This document shows, piece by piece, positions 11,389-21,121 of a DNA stretch of 64,000 nucleotides. The translations under genes were made by a program, and so were the position numbers. This DNA comes from Bufo bufo (Eukaryota > Chordata > Amphibia > Anura > Bufonidae). A model generated the notes under the pieces. It saw nothing but the letters and a program-made list of their open reading frames with translations. It had not been told where the DNA came from and did no database searches. Position 1 is the stretch's first letter; the number at the start of each line of letters is the position of its first letter. The stretch is taken from positions 118,726,378 to 118,790,377 of the forward strand of contig NC_053397.1 in the NCBI RefSeq assembly GCF_905171765.1. The letters are read 5' to 3'.

Positions 11389-12060
11389 CTCATAGAGCAG
11401 TGAAGTCCCTCAAGCGCTCCTCCGGCTGTCACTCTAAGGTGCGTCATACCACTGGGACACCTACCACAAACATCACGGCTACACGCTGGATAACAGCGAA
11501 GGCTGCACTCACCCTCTAGACACCTCCTATGACGGCCCTCCCCGAACCCCCCCCCCCCGCCCCTCACTGCCCGTGCACATCACGCTCAAACAGAGTGCAT
11601 AAATAAAACAGTGTTAACCACATGCTTGTTAGATATAAGTTTTATTGTCCTGATGAAGGGGGCCGTTCGCCCCAGAAACGCATTGACAGTCTTTTGAATA
11701 AAGAACTCCTTCACCTACATCATCCTGGTCCTGAGTTCTTCTGCATCAGAAAGGTCTAACTTTCTTCTCATCCGCAATTCTTTCCATCCCAAAACTCTGC
11801 AACCAACAGAAAAAGGGCATAGACCGTGGCAGCAGACGCGGATAACCCCATACGCTGGACGGGATTATTCCAGCAAGGCGATTTACGGGCGTTGTGTCTT
11901 CTCACAACCCTAAATGGTGAGCATAAACTGTGGGGTTTTTTTATAACAAGACAGACGGTTCTACACACGAGGCGCTGCCTCCTGTTCTTTCTCCCCCCCC
12001 CCCCCCCCCAATATTGTAATGCATCTCATATCTCACTATCATTCAACGGGAACAAAAGAT
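11389..12060. other. PLE 3' terminal region remnant and poly-C tract
   Basis: No gene. The interval begins with the chromovirus TSD and contains a hammerhead-like motif (separate entry) followed by AATAAAG. A C homopolymer of about 18 bases lies at 11991-12009, where the LINE 3' end begins. Taken as continuation of the PLE at 4420-6071 because the distance from the GIY-YIG end to the hammerhead motif, after removing the two insertions, is close to that in the intact PLE at 25.5-31.2 kb. Confidence 0.45.
11644..11690 (+). ncRNA. Hammerhead-ribozyme-like motif (type I, PLE associated)
   Basis: CTGATGA (11650-11656) is followed by a GGGG/CCCC hairpin (11658-11661 with 11670-11673), then GAAAC (11675-11679) and GCATT. 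The flanks ATTGTC (11644-11649) and GACAGT (11685-11690) can pair as stem I. This matches the circularly permuted type I hammerhead with very short stem III described for Penelope-like elements. Departures are an A-A mismatch at the base of stem II and GCAT where GCGT is expected in stem III, so activity may be lost. Confidence 0.55.
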
Positions 12061-12114
12061 AGCAGAAAGGGAAGACACAACAACAAAAAGTCACAATATA
12101 TATACCATCGAGGC

Positions 12115-12684
12115 TCAAAACCTCCAGGCCTTCCATATCTTGATCCACTTCTCTTGAACATTTCTTTGCCTATATAAAATATTCTCATGGTTCTTAACCT
12201 TGTTAACCAAATTTATGCAGGTATTTATATCAGGGGTATATTGTGAGAACCAGACCCAAGTAACCAAGAGTCTGGCCAAGAATAATATTCTACCTAGAAA
12301 ATTTTTTTGATATTTATGTCTGCCTAACTTAGAAAGATCACTCGATATAAAACATTCTACATTAAAAGGAATCTGTAACTTCATTTTATGAGTAATAAAG
12401 TTTTTAATAGCATTCCAATATTCTTTGAGTTTTGGGCAAGACCAAAGCATATGTAGGTGGTCCGCACCTAATAGATCACACCATGGGCACCTAGAACTAT
12501 CTCTTAACCCACATTTACTAAGCCATGGGGGCGTGACATATAATCTATGAAAAATATTAAATTGTACCAAAATGGGATTAAAATTGTGAGATAATAAACT
12601 TAAATTCAAAAATATATTCCCCCATCCCCCTAGTTGAATATTTGGACAATCAACCCTCCAGGCCCTTTGTCCTGTTGATTGCAT
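12115..12684 (-). pseudogene. LINE ORF2 C-terminal region
   Basis: About 190 codons with the C-terminal cysteine/histidine cluster typical of L1/Tx1 ORF2 (CPWCDLLGADHLHMLWSC, then PKLKEYWN). The stop at 12115 is probably the natural ORF2 end. Upstream the frame is lost between 12685 and 12775. Confidence 0.8.
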
Positions 12685-12774
12685 TTTAATAAACCGTGCC
12701 TTAAGAAATCATTTATAAATATTTGAAATCTTCAATCTCTGATCTAAATTTCCTTATCAACTCATTTAAAAAAA

Positions 12775-13127
12775 CTAAGTATCTATCTCTAACAGGGATT
12801 TATCCTTCAAGCTAGAAAGTGCTGATCGCAGCTGTAAATATCTTAACCACGATAAATTATCCCTTTGTGATAAATCCAAAAACGACAATATCTCTCTATT
12901 CTTCACCACCTGTGTAACATATAAAATAAAAATTTTTTGCCAAAACTCAGCCCCAGCTATACCACCTAAAACCTGCAAATAAGAATTATACCACAAAGGA
13001 GTGCATTGAAGCGATCCTTTTACCCCCAACCATGATCTAATAGTGGCCCAAGACTTAGATAACTTTGTGGCCTCTCTATAATACTGCTCCCGATTGATCA
13101 ATTGTCCAGATTCTAAAAGAGTAAATA
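12775..13127 (-). pseudogene. LINE ORF2, region before the C-terminal finger
   Basis: Coding-like sequence with LSKSWATIRSWLGV, TPLWYN and LRSALSSLKDKSLLEIDT, characteristic of the ORF2 section between RT and the terminal finger. The open frame continues spuriously beyond 13127 into the mariner TIR; only 12775-13127 belongs to the LINE. Confidence 0.7.
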
Positions 13128-13129
13128 TA

Positions 13130-14775
13130 CAGGGTGAGCCATTTATATGGATACACCTTAATAAAATGGTAATGATTGGTGATATTAACTTCCTGTTTGT
13201 GGCACATAAGTATATGTGAGGGGGGAAACTTTTCAAGATGGGTGGTGACCATGGCGGCCATTTTGAAGTCAGCCATTTTGAATCCAACTTTTGTTTTTTC
13301 AATAAGAAGAGGGTCATGTGACACATCAAACTTATTGGGAATTTCACACGAAAAACAATGGTGTACTTGGTTTTAACTTAACTTTATTCTTTCATGAGTT
13401 ATTTACAAGTTTCTCTTTGTTTACAGCCATTGACATGTCGCCGAGGTTAACACATGAGGAGCGGATAGAAATTGTGTTGATGTCTGGTGAACGCAGTAAC
13501 CGGGTCATTGCAGCAGATTTCAATGCAAGACACTCTACGAGACCACCTATCTCCCATGCTACAGTTAGCAAACTGCTTGCTAAGTTTCGTGAAACTGGTT
13601 CAGTGTTGGATTTGCCAAAATGTGGACGCATGAAATCTGTCTCTAATGAAGAAACATCAGTGGCTGTCCTAGCTTCATTCAGCAAGAGCCCACAGCGTAG
13701 CACTCGCCACATGTCACTGGAGAGTGGCATTAGTCGAACATCCCTTTGGTGGATATTAGCTACTCACAAATGGCACCCTTACAAACTCCAGCTACTCAAC
13801 GAGGATGACCCAGATCGGCGCACTGAATTTGCAGAATGGGCAAAACAAAAATTGGAACAGGACCCTCAGTTTACGCAGAAGATTTTGTTCAGTGATGAGG
13901 CAAACTTTTATGTGAATGGTGAAGTTAACAAACAAAACCACCGCTATTGGTCTGACACTAACCCACATTGGATAGATCCCTCCAAGACTGTTGGAACAAA
14001 AAAATTGATGGTATGGTGTGGTATATGGGGTACAAAGATAGTGGGGCCATTCTTCATCAATGGAAACCTCAAGGCCACTGGATATGCGAAATTGCTACAT
14101 GATGATGTGTTTCCCTCTTTATGCACTGAAACTGGCACGTTCCCTGAGTTTTTCCAGCAAGATGGTGCACCACCACATTATGGGTGTCAGGTCCGAGCAT
14201 TCCTAGATGAACAGTTTCCTGGAAAGTGGATTGGTCGTCGTGCGCCAGTTGAATGGCCCCCAAGGTCTCCCGATCTGACCCCCTTAGACTTTCATCTTTG
14301 GGGTCATCTGAAGGCAATTGTCTATGCTGTGAAGATACGAGATGTGCAGCACCTGAAACTACGGATACTGGAAGCCTGTGCTAGCATTTCTCCTGCAGTG
14401 TTGCTATCAGTGTGTGAAGAGTGGGAGAAGAGGGTTCCATTGACAATCCAACACAATGGGCAGCACATTGAACACATTTTATAAGTGGTCAGAAACTTGT
14501 AAATAACTCATGAAAGAATAAAGTTATGTTAAAACCAAGCACACCATTGTTTTTCTTGTGAAATTCCCAATAAGTTTGATGTGTCACATGACCCTCTTCC
14601 TATTGAAAAAACAAAAGTTGGATTCAAAATGTCCGACTTCAAAATGGCCACCATGGTCACCACCCATCTTGAAAAGTTTTCCCCCTCACATATACTAATG
14701 TGCCACAAACAGGAAGTTAATATCACCAACCATTCCCATTTTATTAAGGTGTATCCATATAAATAGCCCACACTG
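13130..14775 (+). mobile_element. Mariner-superfamily transposon with about 300-bp TIRs
   Basis: TA flanks both ends (13128-13129, 14776-14777). The termini are CAGGGTGAGCCATTTATATG and CAGTGTGGGCTATTTATATG, and the inverted repeats extend for roughly 300 bp with only about 15 differences. The 1646-bp element carries one complete transposase gene and sits in ORF2 of the LINE. Long, little-diverged TIRs and an open gene suggest a young copy. Confidence 0.95.
13435..14484 (+). CDS. Mariner-like transposase, DD41D spacing, open reading frame
   Basis: 349 codons from ATG 13435 (MSPRLTHEERIEIVLMSGER); an upstream in-frame ATG at 13318 lies in the TIR and is less likely. An N-terminal helix-turn-helix pair binds the TIRs. 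The catalytic triad appears as FSDEANF, FFQQDGAPPHY and SPDLTPLDFHLWG. Counting residues gives 41 between the second and third Asp, the spacing of the DD41D group, unlike DD34D mariners or DD34E Tc1. No stop or frameshift interrupts it, and its length is normal for mariner. It could encode active transposase if transcribed. Confidence 0.9.
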   Translation: MSPRLTHEERIEIVLMSGERSNRVIAADFNARHSTRPPISHATVSKLLAKFRETGSVLDLPKCGRMKSVSNEETSVAVLASFSKSPQRSTRHMSLESGISRTSLWWILATHKWHPYKLQLLNEDDPDRRTEFAEWAKQKLEQDPQFTQKILFSDEANFYVNGEVNKQNHRYWSDTNPHWIDPSKTVGTKKLMVWCGIWGTKIVGPFFINGNLKATGYAKLLHDDVFPSLCTETGTFPEFFQQDGAPPHYGCQVRAFLDEQFPGKWIGRRAPVEWPPRSPDLTPLDFHLWGHLKAIVYAVKIRDVQHLKLRILEACASISPAVLLSVCEEWEKRVPLTIQHNGQHIEHIL

Positions 14776-14777
14776 TA

Positions 14778-15205
14778 TTATTATACGAGGATCTCCTCAC
14801 CAAAGTCGTAAGCAATACACTTTTCTGCCATTCACGATACAACCATAGCTGGACAGCAATAAAATATCCCTTGAAGTAGGGGAGATTCAATCCCCCCTGC
14901 TCCAGTGGTTTATACAAATATTTCAATTTAAGCCTTACTCGTTTTTCCCCCCACAATAAATCATTAATGATTCTCTCCATAAGTTTGAAAAACGTATCCT
15001 CTATCAATATGGGTGAATTCCTAAGAATATAAAGGAGTTGACCAAAGATACTCGATCAGCTCTAGATAAGGACAGTCAAAGCCATATCCCAATTTTTTAC
15101 CTCAATTTTGCTATCAGTGGAATCAAATTAAGCTGTAAAAAATCTTCAGTCTTAGGGGATATTATCATACCCAGATAATGAAAAGTATCCAAAACATTCA
15201 ACTTA
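14778..15205 (-). pseudogene. LINE ORF2, post-RT region
   Basis: Contains INDLLWGEKRVRLKLKYLY and EQGGLNLPYFKGYFIAVQLW, the post-RT motif of L1-type ORF2 (compare GGLxLPNxxxYYxAAQL). Further upstream on the minus strand a decayed HYLGMIISPKTEDF-like segment is readable near 15120-15190, just C-terminal to the RT. Several stops and frameshifts. Confidence 0.75.
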
Positions 15206-15295
15206 TTTCCCTATACGCGGATGATGTGTTATTTTTTATAGATCATACAGAAACAACCCTCCCAAGACTCATCCGAATGGCTAAATTCCTTGAAC
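15206..15295 (+). repeat. Duplicated RT active-site segment
   Basis: Near-identical to 17632-17725. It encodes LYADDVLFFIDHTETTLP with the catalytic YADD box, on the plus strand, directly abutting the minus-strand post-RT region at about 15205. It marks a breakpoint of the inverted block. Confidence 0.8.
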
Positions 15296-15518
15296 AAGAG
15301 GCTGCCAGAATAAAACTACAACATGTCTGACATTTATTCCGGCAGCCTCTCGCCGTGCGCTGCCGTGTCTCTCCGGAATTCCGCCCCACCCCCATTATAG
15401 TCAATGGGGACGCGTCAGCAGTGAGGCACACGGTCACTAGCCGCAGGACGGATCCGGCAGGCTGTTCACCCGACGGGACAGCCTGCCGGAGGTCCGTGCT
15501 GCTAGTGTGAAAGTAGCC
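15296..15518. mobile_element. PIF/Harbinger-like MITE, partial
   Basis: Right terminus GTGTGAAAGTAGCC followed by TAA, as in the complete copy at 47875-48297. The left terminus is missing. The middle holds an inverted repeat around GACGGATCCGGCAGGCTG. Confidence 0.6.
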
Positions 15519-17800
15519 TAATCTTTGTATTTTTCCTCTTCTTGTTTGGTAGTAATGGCGATGGTCTTAGTTGAGAGATCTGTTGCAGAATGTGGAGGAT
15601 CAATTGGAGTGGGGAATTAGGGGTGGGTTGTGATGCGTCTCATAGGATAGGGGGGAAGGAGGAAGGGTTTGTTAAAAATCTCCATAGGTAGGGAATATTT
15701 TTTTTAATCTAATGTTAGTTAGAATTTTTACTTGGAATGTTCGGGGGCTGGGGGATAGACTAAAGAGACAAGCGGTCTTTGATCTTGTGCAGAGACATTT
15801 ACCATCAATTGTCTGTCTGGTGGAAACTCATCTGTCCGAGGATACTTCCCAGCGAATCGCCAGGCTATGGGCTGCGCAGACGTATCATTCCATTTTTTTT
15901 AGTCATTCAATAGGAGTGACAGTTTTTATTCATAGAGCGATTAATTCAGTCTATGAGGCATCCTCTGTTGATGAGCAAGGGAGATTTGTCTTCCTATACT
16001 GTAAACTAGCAGGAAAATGATGTATCCTAGCTTTTGTTTACATCACACCTCCGTTCTCCTTTCATGTGCTTAATTCCCTGCTATCTTTTATGGATCAATA
16101 GCCTATATGTCCTACATTAATTATTGGGGATTTTAATTGCGTTATCAATCCTATTATACATAGGGTTTTTATGGTGGGTGATGGTTATACGTCTGTCCAA
16201 GGGTCTCCCTTGGCATGCTTTTGCCAGGAAGCTGGTTTTGCAGATGTTTGGGGACGCTTAGGGCATTGGAGAAGAGTATACTCATGTATAAGTAATTCGG
16301 GTAAATCTATGTCTAGGATAAATCTTGCCCTAATGAATAAAAAATATATGAGCCTTGTAAAACGGATGAAATATGAGACAAGGTCTCTTTCGGACCTCTG
16401 TCCCTTGAACTTTGGCTGGTGCATGATAGAAATGTAGCGAGACCCCCATTTAGATTAAATCCCTATTGGATGTCAGTAATGGAAAACCACAAAACAATAC
16501 AACAGGAGATTGAGCGTTTCTGGGATATTAATTATAATTCAGCTAAAATTCAGGTAGTATGGGATACCTTTAAGACGTTTATGAGGGGAATTTTAGTTAG
16601 TAATATTGCTAATCTGAGGAAGGGGTACGGTATCAGCGAGAAAAAGTTAAAAAAAACTAGCGGCATTAGTCACACAATCCTCTTTTAGGAATAAGACAGA
16701 AGAAAACAGGAAAGTTATGTAGAAGGCTAGTCAAGCTTATTCTGACTTTTTGTTGGAGAAGGCTCAACAGAGGGTCAAAAATATTTAATAGAGTCAGGGC
16801 ATCCTGGAAAACTGTTACCCAGAGTGATTTCTAACCAAGAGCAAAAAAATATATAGATAATATTCGTTAAACTAGTGCTAAAATAGATAGCAATATCACG
16901 GATGAAATGATGGAGTCCTATTTGGATGCCATCTCCCTACCAGTTATTACTGACGTTCAAAGGGAAGCGCTTGAGGTGGATTTTTCCATGCAGGAATTAG
17001 AAATAGCAATTAAAGCATGTTCTGGTAACCCCTCCCCATGATCAGATGGATTCCCATATGAATTTTATCATAAATACAGGGAAATTATCCTTCCTAGGCT
17101 TTTGAGGGTATTTGCTGAATTGTTGGAGGATAGGAATTTACCAGAATCAATGACAGAAGATATAATAATATTTATTCTGAAAAAAGGTAAAGACCACTTA
17201 GATTTAGGATCATATAGACCCATATCATTATTAAATACGGATGTGAAGCTTCTCTCAAGAATTCTGTCTACAAGGCTTTCTAATGTCATTCCCTCAATTA
17301 TTCACCCAGACCAGATGGTGTCTCTCACTCCATCCTGTCCTTAGATGCCTCTAAGGCCTTTGACAAGGTGAAGTGGAGATTTCTCTGGAAGGTTTTGATT
17401 AGGATGGGTTTTGCAGATAGATTTATTGATAAGATTAAACTATTATATAGATCTCCTTCAGCAGGGCTGAATGTTAATGGGATCTTGACATCTAGCTTCG
17501 ATCTGAATAGGGGCACTCAAGGTTGTCCACTATCTCCATTTCTATTTGATATTTATATCGAGCCTTTGGCTTTGGCCATCAGACAGGATGATAAAATTAA
17601 AGGGTTTGGAACACTAGGGACATAAGATCGTATTTCCCTATACGCGGATGATGTGTTATTTTTTATAGATCATACAGAAACAACCCTCCCAAAACTCATC
17701 CGAATGGCTAAATTCCTTCGGCGGGGTTTTAGGTTTAGATATAAATTGGTCAAAAAACACTCTTATGTCATTGGATTTTGTACCCTCTAATGGGTTTTTG
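15519..17800 (+). pseudogene. LINE ORF2 endonuclease and RT block, inverted
   Basis: The endonuclease starts at about 15712 (FTWNVRGLGDRLKRQAV, IVCLVETHL) and closes at a TGA at 16018; C-terminal endonuclease pieces occur at 16171-16437. RT pieces are at 17102-17340 (LGSYRPISLLNTDVKLLSRI), 17341-17625 (DASKAFDKV region, GTQGCPLSPFLF) and 17630-17725 (LYADDVLFF), ending about 17800 with GLDINWSK-like sequence. There are many stops and frameshifts. Its direction is opposite to ORF1 and to the ORF2 C-terminus on either side. The first 190 bases are probably the inter-ORF region. Confidence 0.8.
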
Positions 17801-17807
17801 CTGACTC

Positions 17808-17939
17808 AGGCATTTTTCAGACTGATCAGGATCAGTCTTACAAATGCCATCAGTTGGCATATGTTTTGCCGGATCCAGCAGGCAGTTCCTGCGACGGAAC
17901 TGCTTGCCGGATCACTCTGCCGCAAGTGTGAAAGTAGCC
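17808..17939. mobile_element. PIF/Harbinger-like MITE, partial
   Basis: Ends GTGTGAAAGTAGCC followed by TTA, with an inner GGATCCAGCAGGCAGTTCC inverted repeat. It lies at the second breakpoint of the inverted LINE block and points the same way as the fragment at 15296-15518. Confidence 0.55.
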
Positions 17940-17985
17940 TTAATCAGATATTATTCCAGCTTAATCAGATATTATAACCACTTAG

Positions 17986-18888
17986 TCAGATATTATTCTG
18001 ATCGAGCCAATCCATAGCAAGATCCGCAGTATAAAGAAAATGCGTTCTATTGTTAAAGATGATCTGAAGTTTAGCTGTATAGACAAGTGAATACTTAATA
18101 TCCTTTTCTTGTAGACGCTTTTTGACCGCAATAAAAGAGCGTCTCCTTTCTTGGATCTCTTTAGAAAAGTCGGGAAAGAAAGCCAGTGTATTCCCATTAT
18201 ATACAATAGGAGGACACTCCCTCGCGCTTCTCAATACCATATCTCTATCCCGTGAGACCAAAAGCTGCCTCCCATGAATTGGTTTACTTCTGGGAACCCG
18301 ATGAGCCCTTTCCACTAAAAACGTTGGGGAAAAATGTTCTTTTCCAAAATTCTCTAAAATCAACCTTTTGTAGTAAGATTCTTATCCGCAGCCCCCTCAG
18401 GTAAACCCAAAATTCTGACATTGCATTTCCTTGACCTGTCCTCCAGGTCCACCACTTTTTTTTCTAAGGGTATTAAGATCCATCCATAGGGTAGAAATCT
18501 CAGTTTTTGATGTTATAAATTCATTCTGTAAAACACCCAAGAATTTCTCCACAATATTAACTCTGTCTCGAATCTTGGATTTGTCCTCCCTTATCAGGAT
18601 TACATCAGTCTGAATTGATCCAAGCTGTGTTGAAATGTCCTGTATTAAATCCCAATTTTTCTTTACTGCCAGCAATATTTCTGTTAATGGGCAAGAGTTA
18701 GTGTTAGATAATTTTCCTTCCTCCGCCCTCTCTTTCCCCTTAGATTGAGGGGATTCTCTCCTTACTCCCTCCTCCATATTCACAACATTATTATTTTTTT
18801 TAAAGCTAGTATCTTGCGGCTCTTTTTGTCCTGCTCTCATAGTGACCTTTGGAGACTTCAAGAATTGATACATTTTTGCTCCTTCCAA
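17986..18888 (-). pseudogene. LINE ORF1 (L1-type RNA-binding protein)
   Basis: Two reading frames joined by a frameshift near 18364-18397. The N-terminal part (18888-18397) has a coiled-coil-like heptad stretch (DLIQDISTQLGSIQTDVILI). The C-terminal part carries the conserved ERAHRVPRSKP motif of the L1 ORF1 RRM/C-terminal domain, then AVKKRLQEKDIKYSLVY. ORF1p trimerises and coats element RNA. Orientation agrees with the ORF2 C-terminus at 12.1 kb. Confidence 0.75.
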
Positions 18889-19715
18889 AAGTTTTGGGGC
18901 TCATTTTACCCCGGAGAAATCCGCTCAGCATCTATTTTGCTTCTTGACCATAATTTTTTATTTTTTTCCCCTTCCCTTCTCTTCCTTCTTTCCTTTCTTC
19001 TTCTTCCCCCCTGGCTGGACTATTTATATATTGTTTTGTTAATATACTGTATCTGGGGGTAAGAAAATAACACAAGAAGAGACAGTACAAGAAGAGTATT
19101 TAAATCAAGCTAATATCCATAAATAAAACAGGAAGAGACAAAAAAAAAAAGCTCAAAAAAGACAACCAACAAAACAAGGGCAAAAAAAAGTTGGAGCAAT
19201 CAAGCGGTCATAGCGAACAGATCACTTTATTAATTTGTTAATTTGTTATGAATAGTTATAGGTTCTTAGTTATAGTTCTTCATTGTAAGTTGTTAATTCA
19301 TTATAAGTTCATAAGCAAAAAGAGGGAGGAATCTGATCTAAAACGGATAGATCTCAACAGTTTTCTCAAGGAGCAGCAGCAGCAAGAAACACAATTCTCA
19401 AAGAATGCAGCCGTAGGGCAGAGGAGAGACGCCGGCAGAGGAATCCATGGGGCAGCAAGCGAAGCGAAGGAGATCAAAGCCGCAAAACAAGCTATGTTAA
19501 ATTCAGCCAGTGTCATTCACAGCAGGCCCCCACAGGCAGGTTGAACAGCACTTCATCATAGAAGAGGTCCAATCAGGGACTGGAGAGCCCTGGGGTTCGG
19601 GAGCAGGGCCCATCACTGAGTAACAGACAGAGCAGGAGATGCGGTGGAGCGATGCAGGAGAAGAGGGAGGGTGAAAGAAATCTGCTTCTTAATGCACCCT
19701 GGTTCTTCCTTTGTT
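18889..19715. other. Probable LINE 5' region, then unassigned sequence
   Basis: 18889-19240 is pyrimidine-rich with A-runs and could be the LINE 5' UTR. 19241-19715 has no recognised gene; 19377-19385 is a short CAG run. In the minus direction the part next to 19715 may be flank or leader of the retrovirus LTR. Confidence 0.4.
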
Positions 19716-19993
19716 TGTCACAGACAGGTACCCGGTGAACGGATCTCAATAAGATACACACACAGGCGTATTTCTGAAACCGTTCTGCCTTTATTCTCGG
19801 AATTCAGCACCTTTATAGACATTCTTCCACACATATTAGAAACAGATGTGATTCACATATTCACTGTTGCTGGGCAGACTCCATTCCCTATATGGACATA
19901 AGGCTAATGTAAACATTTTCTCCCTCTAGAATGATGTCACCCAGCATCCTGTCCCGCATACAGATCATATAGCGTATTCTATTTAACCCTTCA
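19716..19993 (-). repeat. Endogenous retrovirus LTR (3')
   Basis: Minus-strand sequence starts TGAAGGGTT and ends CTGTGACA (TG..CA). It holds TATAAAGG and, downstream, AATAAAGG, spaced as a promoter and polyadenylation signal. A purine tract AAGAGGGGAT adjoins its start (19994-20003), and the env reading frame ends upstream. 278 bp is short for a retroviral LTR, so the inner boundary could be off. Only one LTR is present in the window. Confidence 0.6.
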
Positions 19994-20061
19994 ATCCCCT
20001 CTTAAGTCATGAATATGACTTATCTTCTTTCTCTCATAGAGAGGTAAGTAGCATATGATTG

Positions 20062-20362
20062 TCAAGGGTCTGTGGGTTTTGGACACATTACGCAAAACAT
20101 CTGTATGAGGGAAGGGATACATTGGATACAGCAACATATGACAATCAAGGAAGCAATTATAATACTGATAAATAATGTTCTCAACCAACTCAAATCCGGC
20201 AGCCAGCTCAATAACCAGTCCCACCAAGAGGTTGAGTCAACATTTTTCTTGATATTATTAGCAATTTCATGTAACCCTTGAATATGGGACTGGATTGATC
20301 TGGAATGGTCAAATAAATTAAAACAACACATTCCTTTAAAATCTTGACATCCTATATTATGT
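20062..20362 (-). pseudogene. Endogenous retrovirus Env transmembrane subunit, C-terminal fragment
   Basis: Reading from the junction with the TTAA element, the fragment has a CX6CC cysteine motif at about 20325-20350, the disulfide motif of gammaretrovirus-type TM subunits, then a membrane-proximal Trp-rich stretch, a hydrophobic membrane span (SIIIASLIVICCC) and a short cytoplasmic tail ending at 20062. Everything N-terminal (surface unit, fusion peptide, heptad repeat) is absent, so it cannot function as an envelope. Class assignment (gamma- or epsilon-like) is inferred from CX6CC only. Confidence 0.7.
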
Positions 20363-21121
20363 TTAAAGGGAATCTGTCACTAGCAATTTACCCCATTTTT
20401 TTTTCATGAATCCATGTTTAACAGAGTACCTTTTTTCCATCTGTCTGATTCTTTTGATTGTCAGTCTTGTCATTTCTTCAAAAAATCGATTCTTGTGATA
20501 TGTAAATGACGCTGTAAGGAGCCCAGAGGGGCGTTCTTCTTTCTCCACGGTGCCCAGGAACGCCCCTCTGAAGTGCCGTGCCCGCCGAAATTTCAAATCT
20601 AATAACGCCTCCAAGTTCATCTAAATCCCCTCCCAGAGGCGCGGCTAAGTGCTCAACACCTCCCCTCCTCAGCGCCGCGCTCTGCGGCAAACACCCCGAT
20701 CCTCCTCTCGCCGGCATCCCAAATCCCGCGCAGGCGCAGTGCCGGCGATTGCCTGCGCTATGATGAGATGAGTGACGGCACTGCGCCTGCGCGGGATTTG
20801 GGATGCCGGCGAGAGGAGGGGGGGTGTTGAGCACTTAGCCGCGCCTCTGGGAGGGGATTTAGATGAACTTGGAGGCGTTATTAGATTTGAAATTTCGGCG
20901 GGCACGGCACTTCAGAGGGGCGTTCCTGGGCACCGTGGAGAAAGAAGAACGCCCCTCTGGGCTCCTTACAGCGTCATTTACATATCACAAGAATCGATTT
21001 TTTGAAGAAATGACAAGACTGACAATCAAAAGAATCAGACAGATTGAAAAAAGGTACTCTGTTAAACATGGATTCATGAAAAAAAAAATTTGGTAAATTG
21101 CTAGTGACAGATTCCCTTTAA
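20363..21121. mobile_element. Foldback TTAA element (T2/Kolobok type), 759 bp
   Basis: Flanked by TTAA at 20363-20366 and 21118-21121, with termini TTAAAGGGAATCTGTCACTA. Almost the whole element is an inverted repeat: each arm of about 340-370 bp carries the same GAGGGGCGTTC and CCGCGCAGGCGCAGTG blocks. Mirror-image open frames on the two strands are by-products of the palindrome. It cuts the retroviral env fragment. Confidence 0.9.

Larger units (their letters stand above)
12061..19240 (-). mobile_element. L1/Tx1-type LINE, rearranged and interrupted
   Basis: On the minus strand, from right to left: ORF1 (18888-17986), then an endonuclease-RT block in inverted orientation (15712-17800, plus strand), then the post-RT part and C-terminus of ORF2 (15205-14778, 13127-12775, 12684-12115). 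The pieces are complementary parts of one element rather than overlapping copies. A mariner (13130-14775) and two PIF/Harbinger-like MITE fragments lie inside. All reading frames are decayed. Outer limits are approximate. Confidence 0.75.

Noticed and set aside
12775..13347. A 190-codon minus-strand frame crossing into the mariner terminus
   Set aside because: Only the part left of 13127 is LINE coding; the rest reads through a TIR.
19991..20227. Alternative minus-strand frame overlapping the Env tail
   Set aside because: Out of frame with the CX6CC, membrane-span and stop sequence; no motif.
20478..21096. Mirror-image open frames sharing the same N-terminus on both strands
   Set aside because: They arise from the two arms of a foldback TTAA element.
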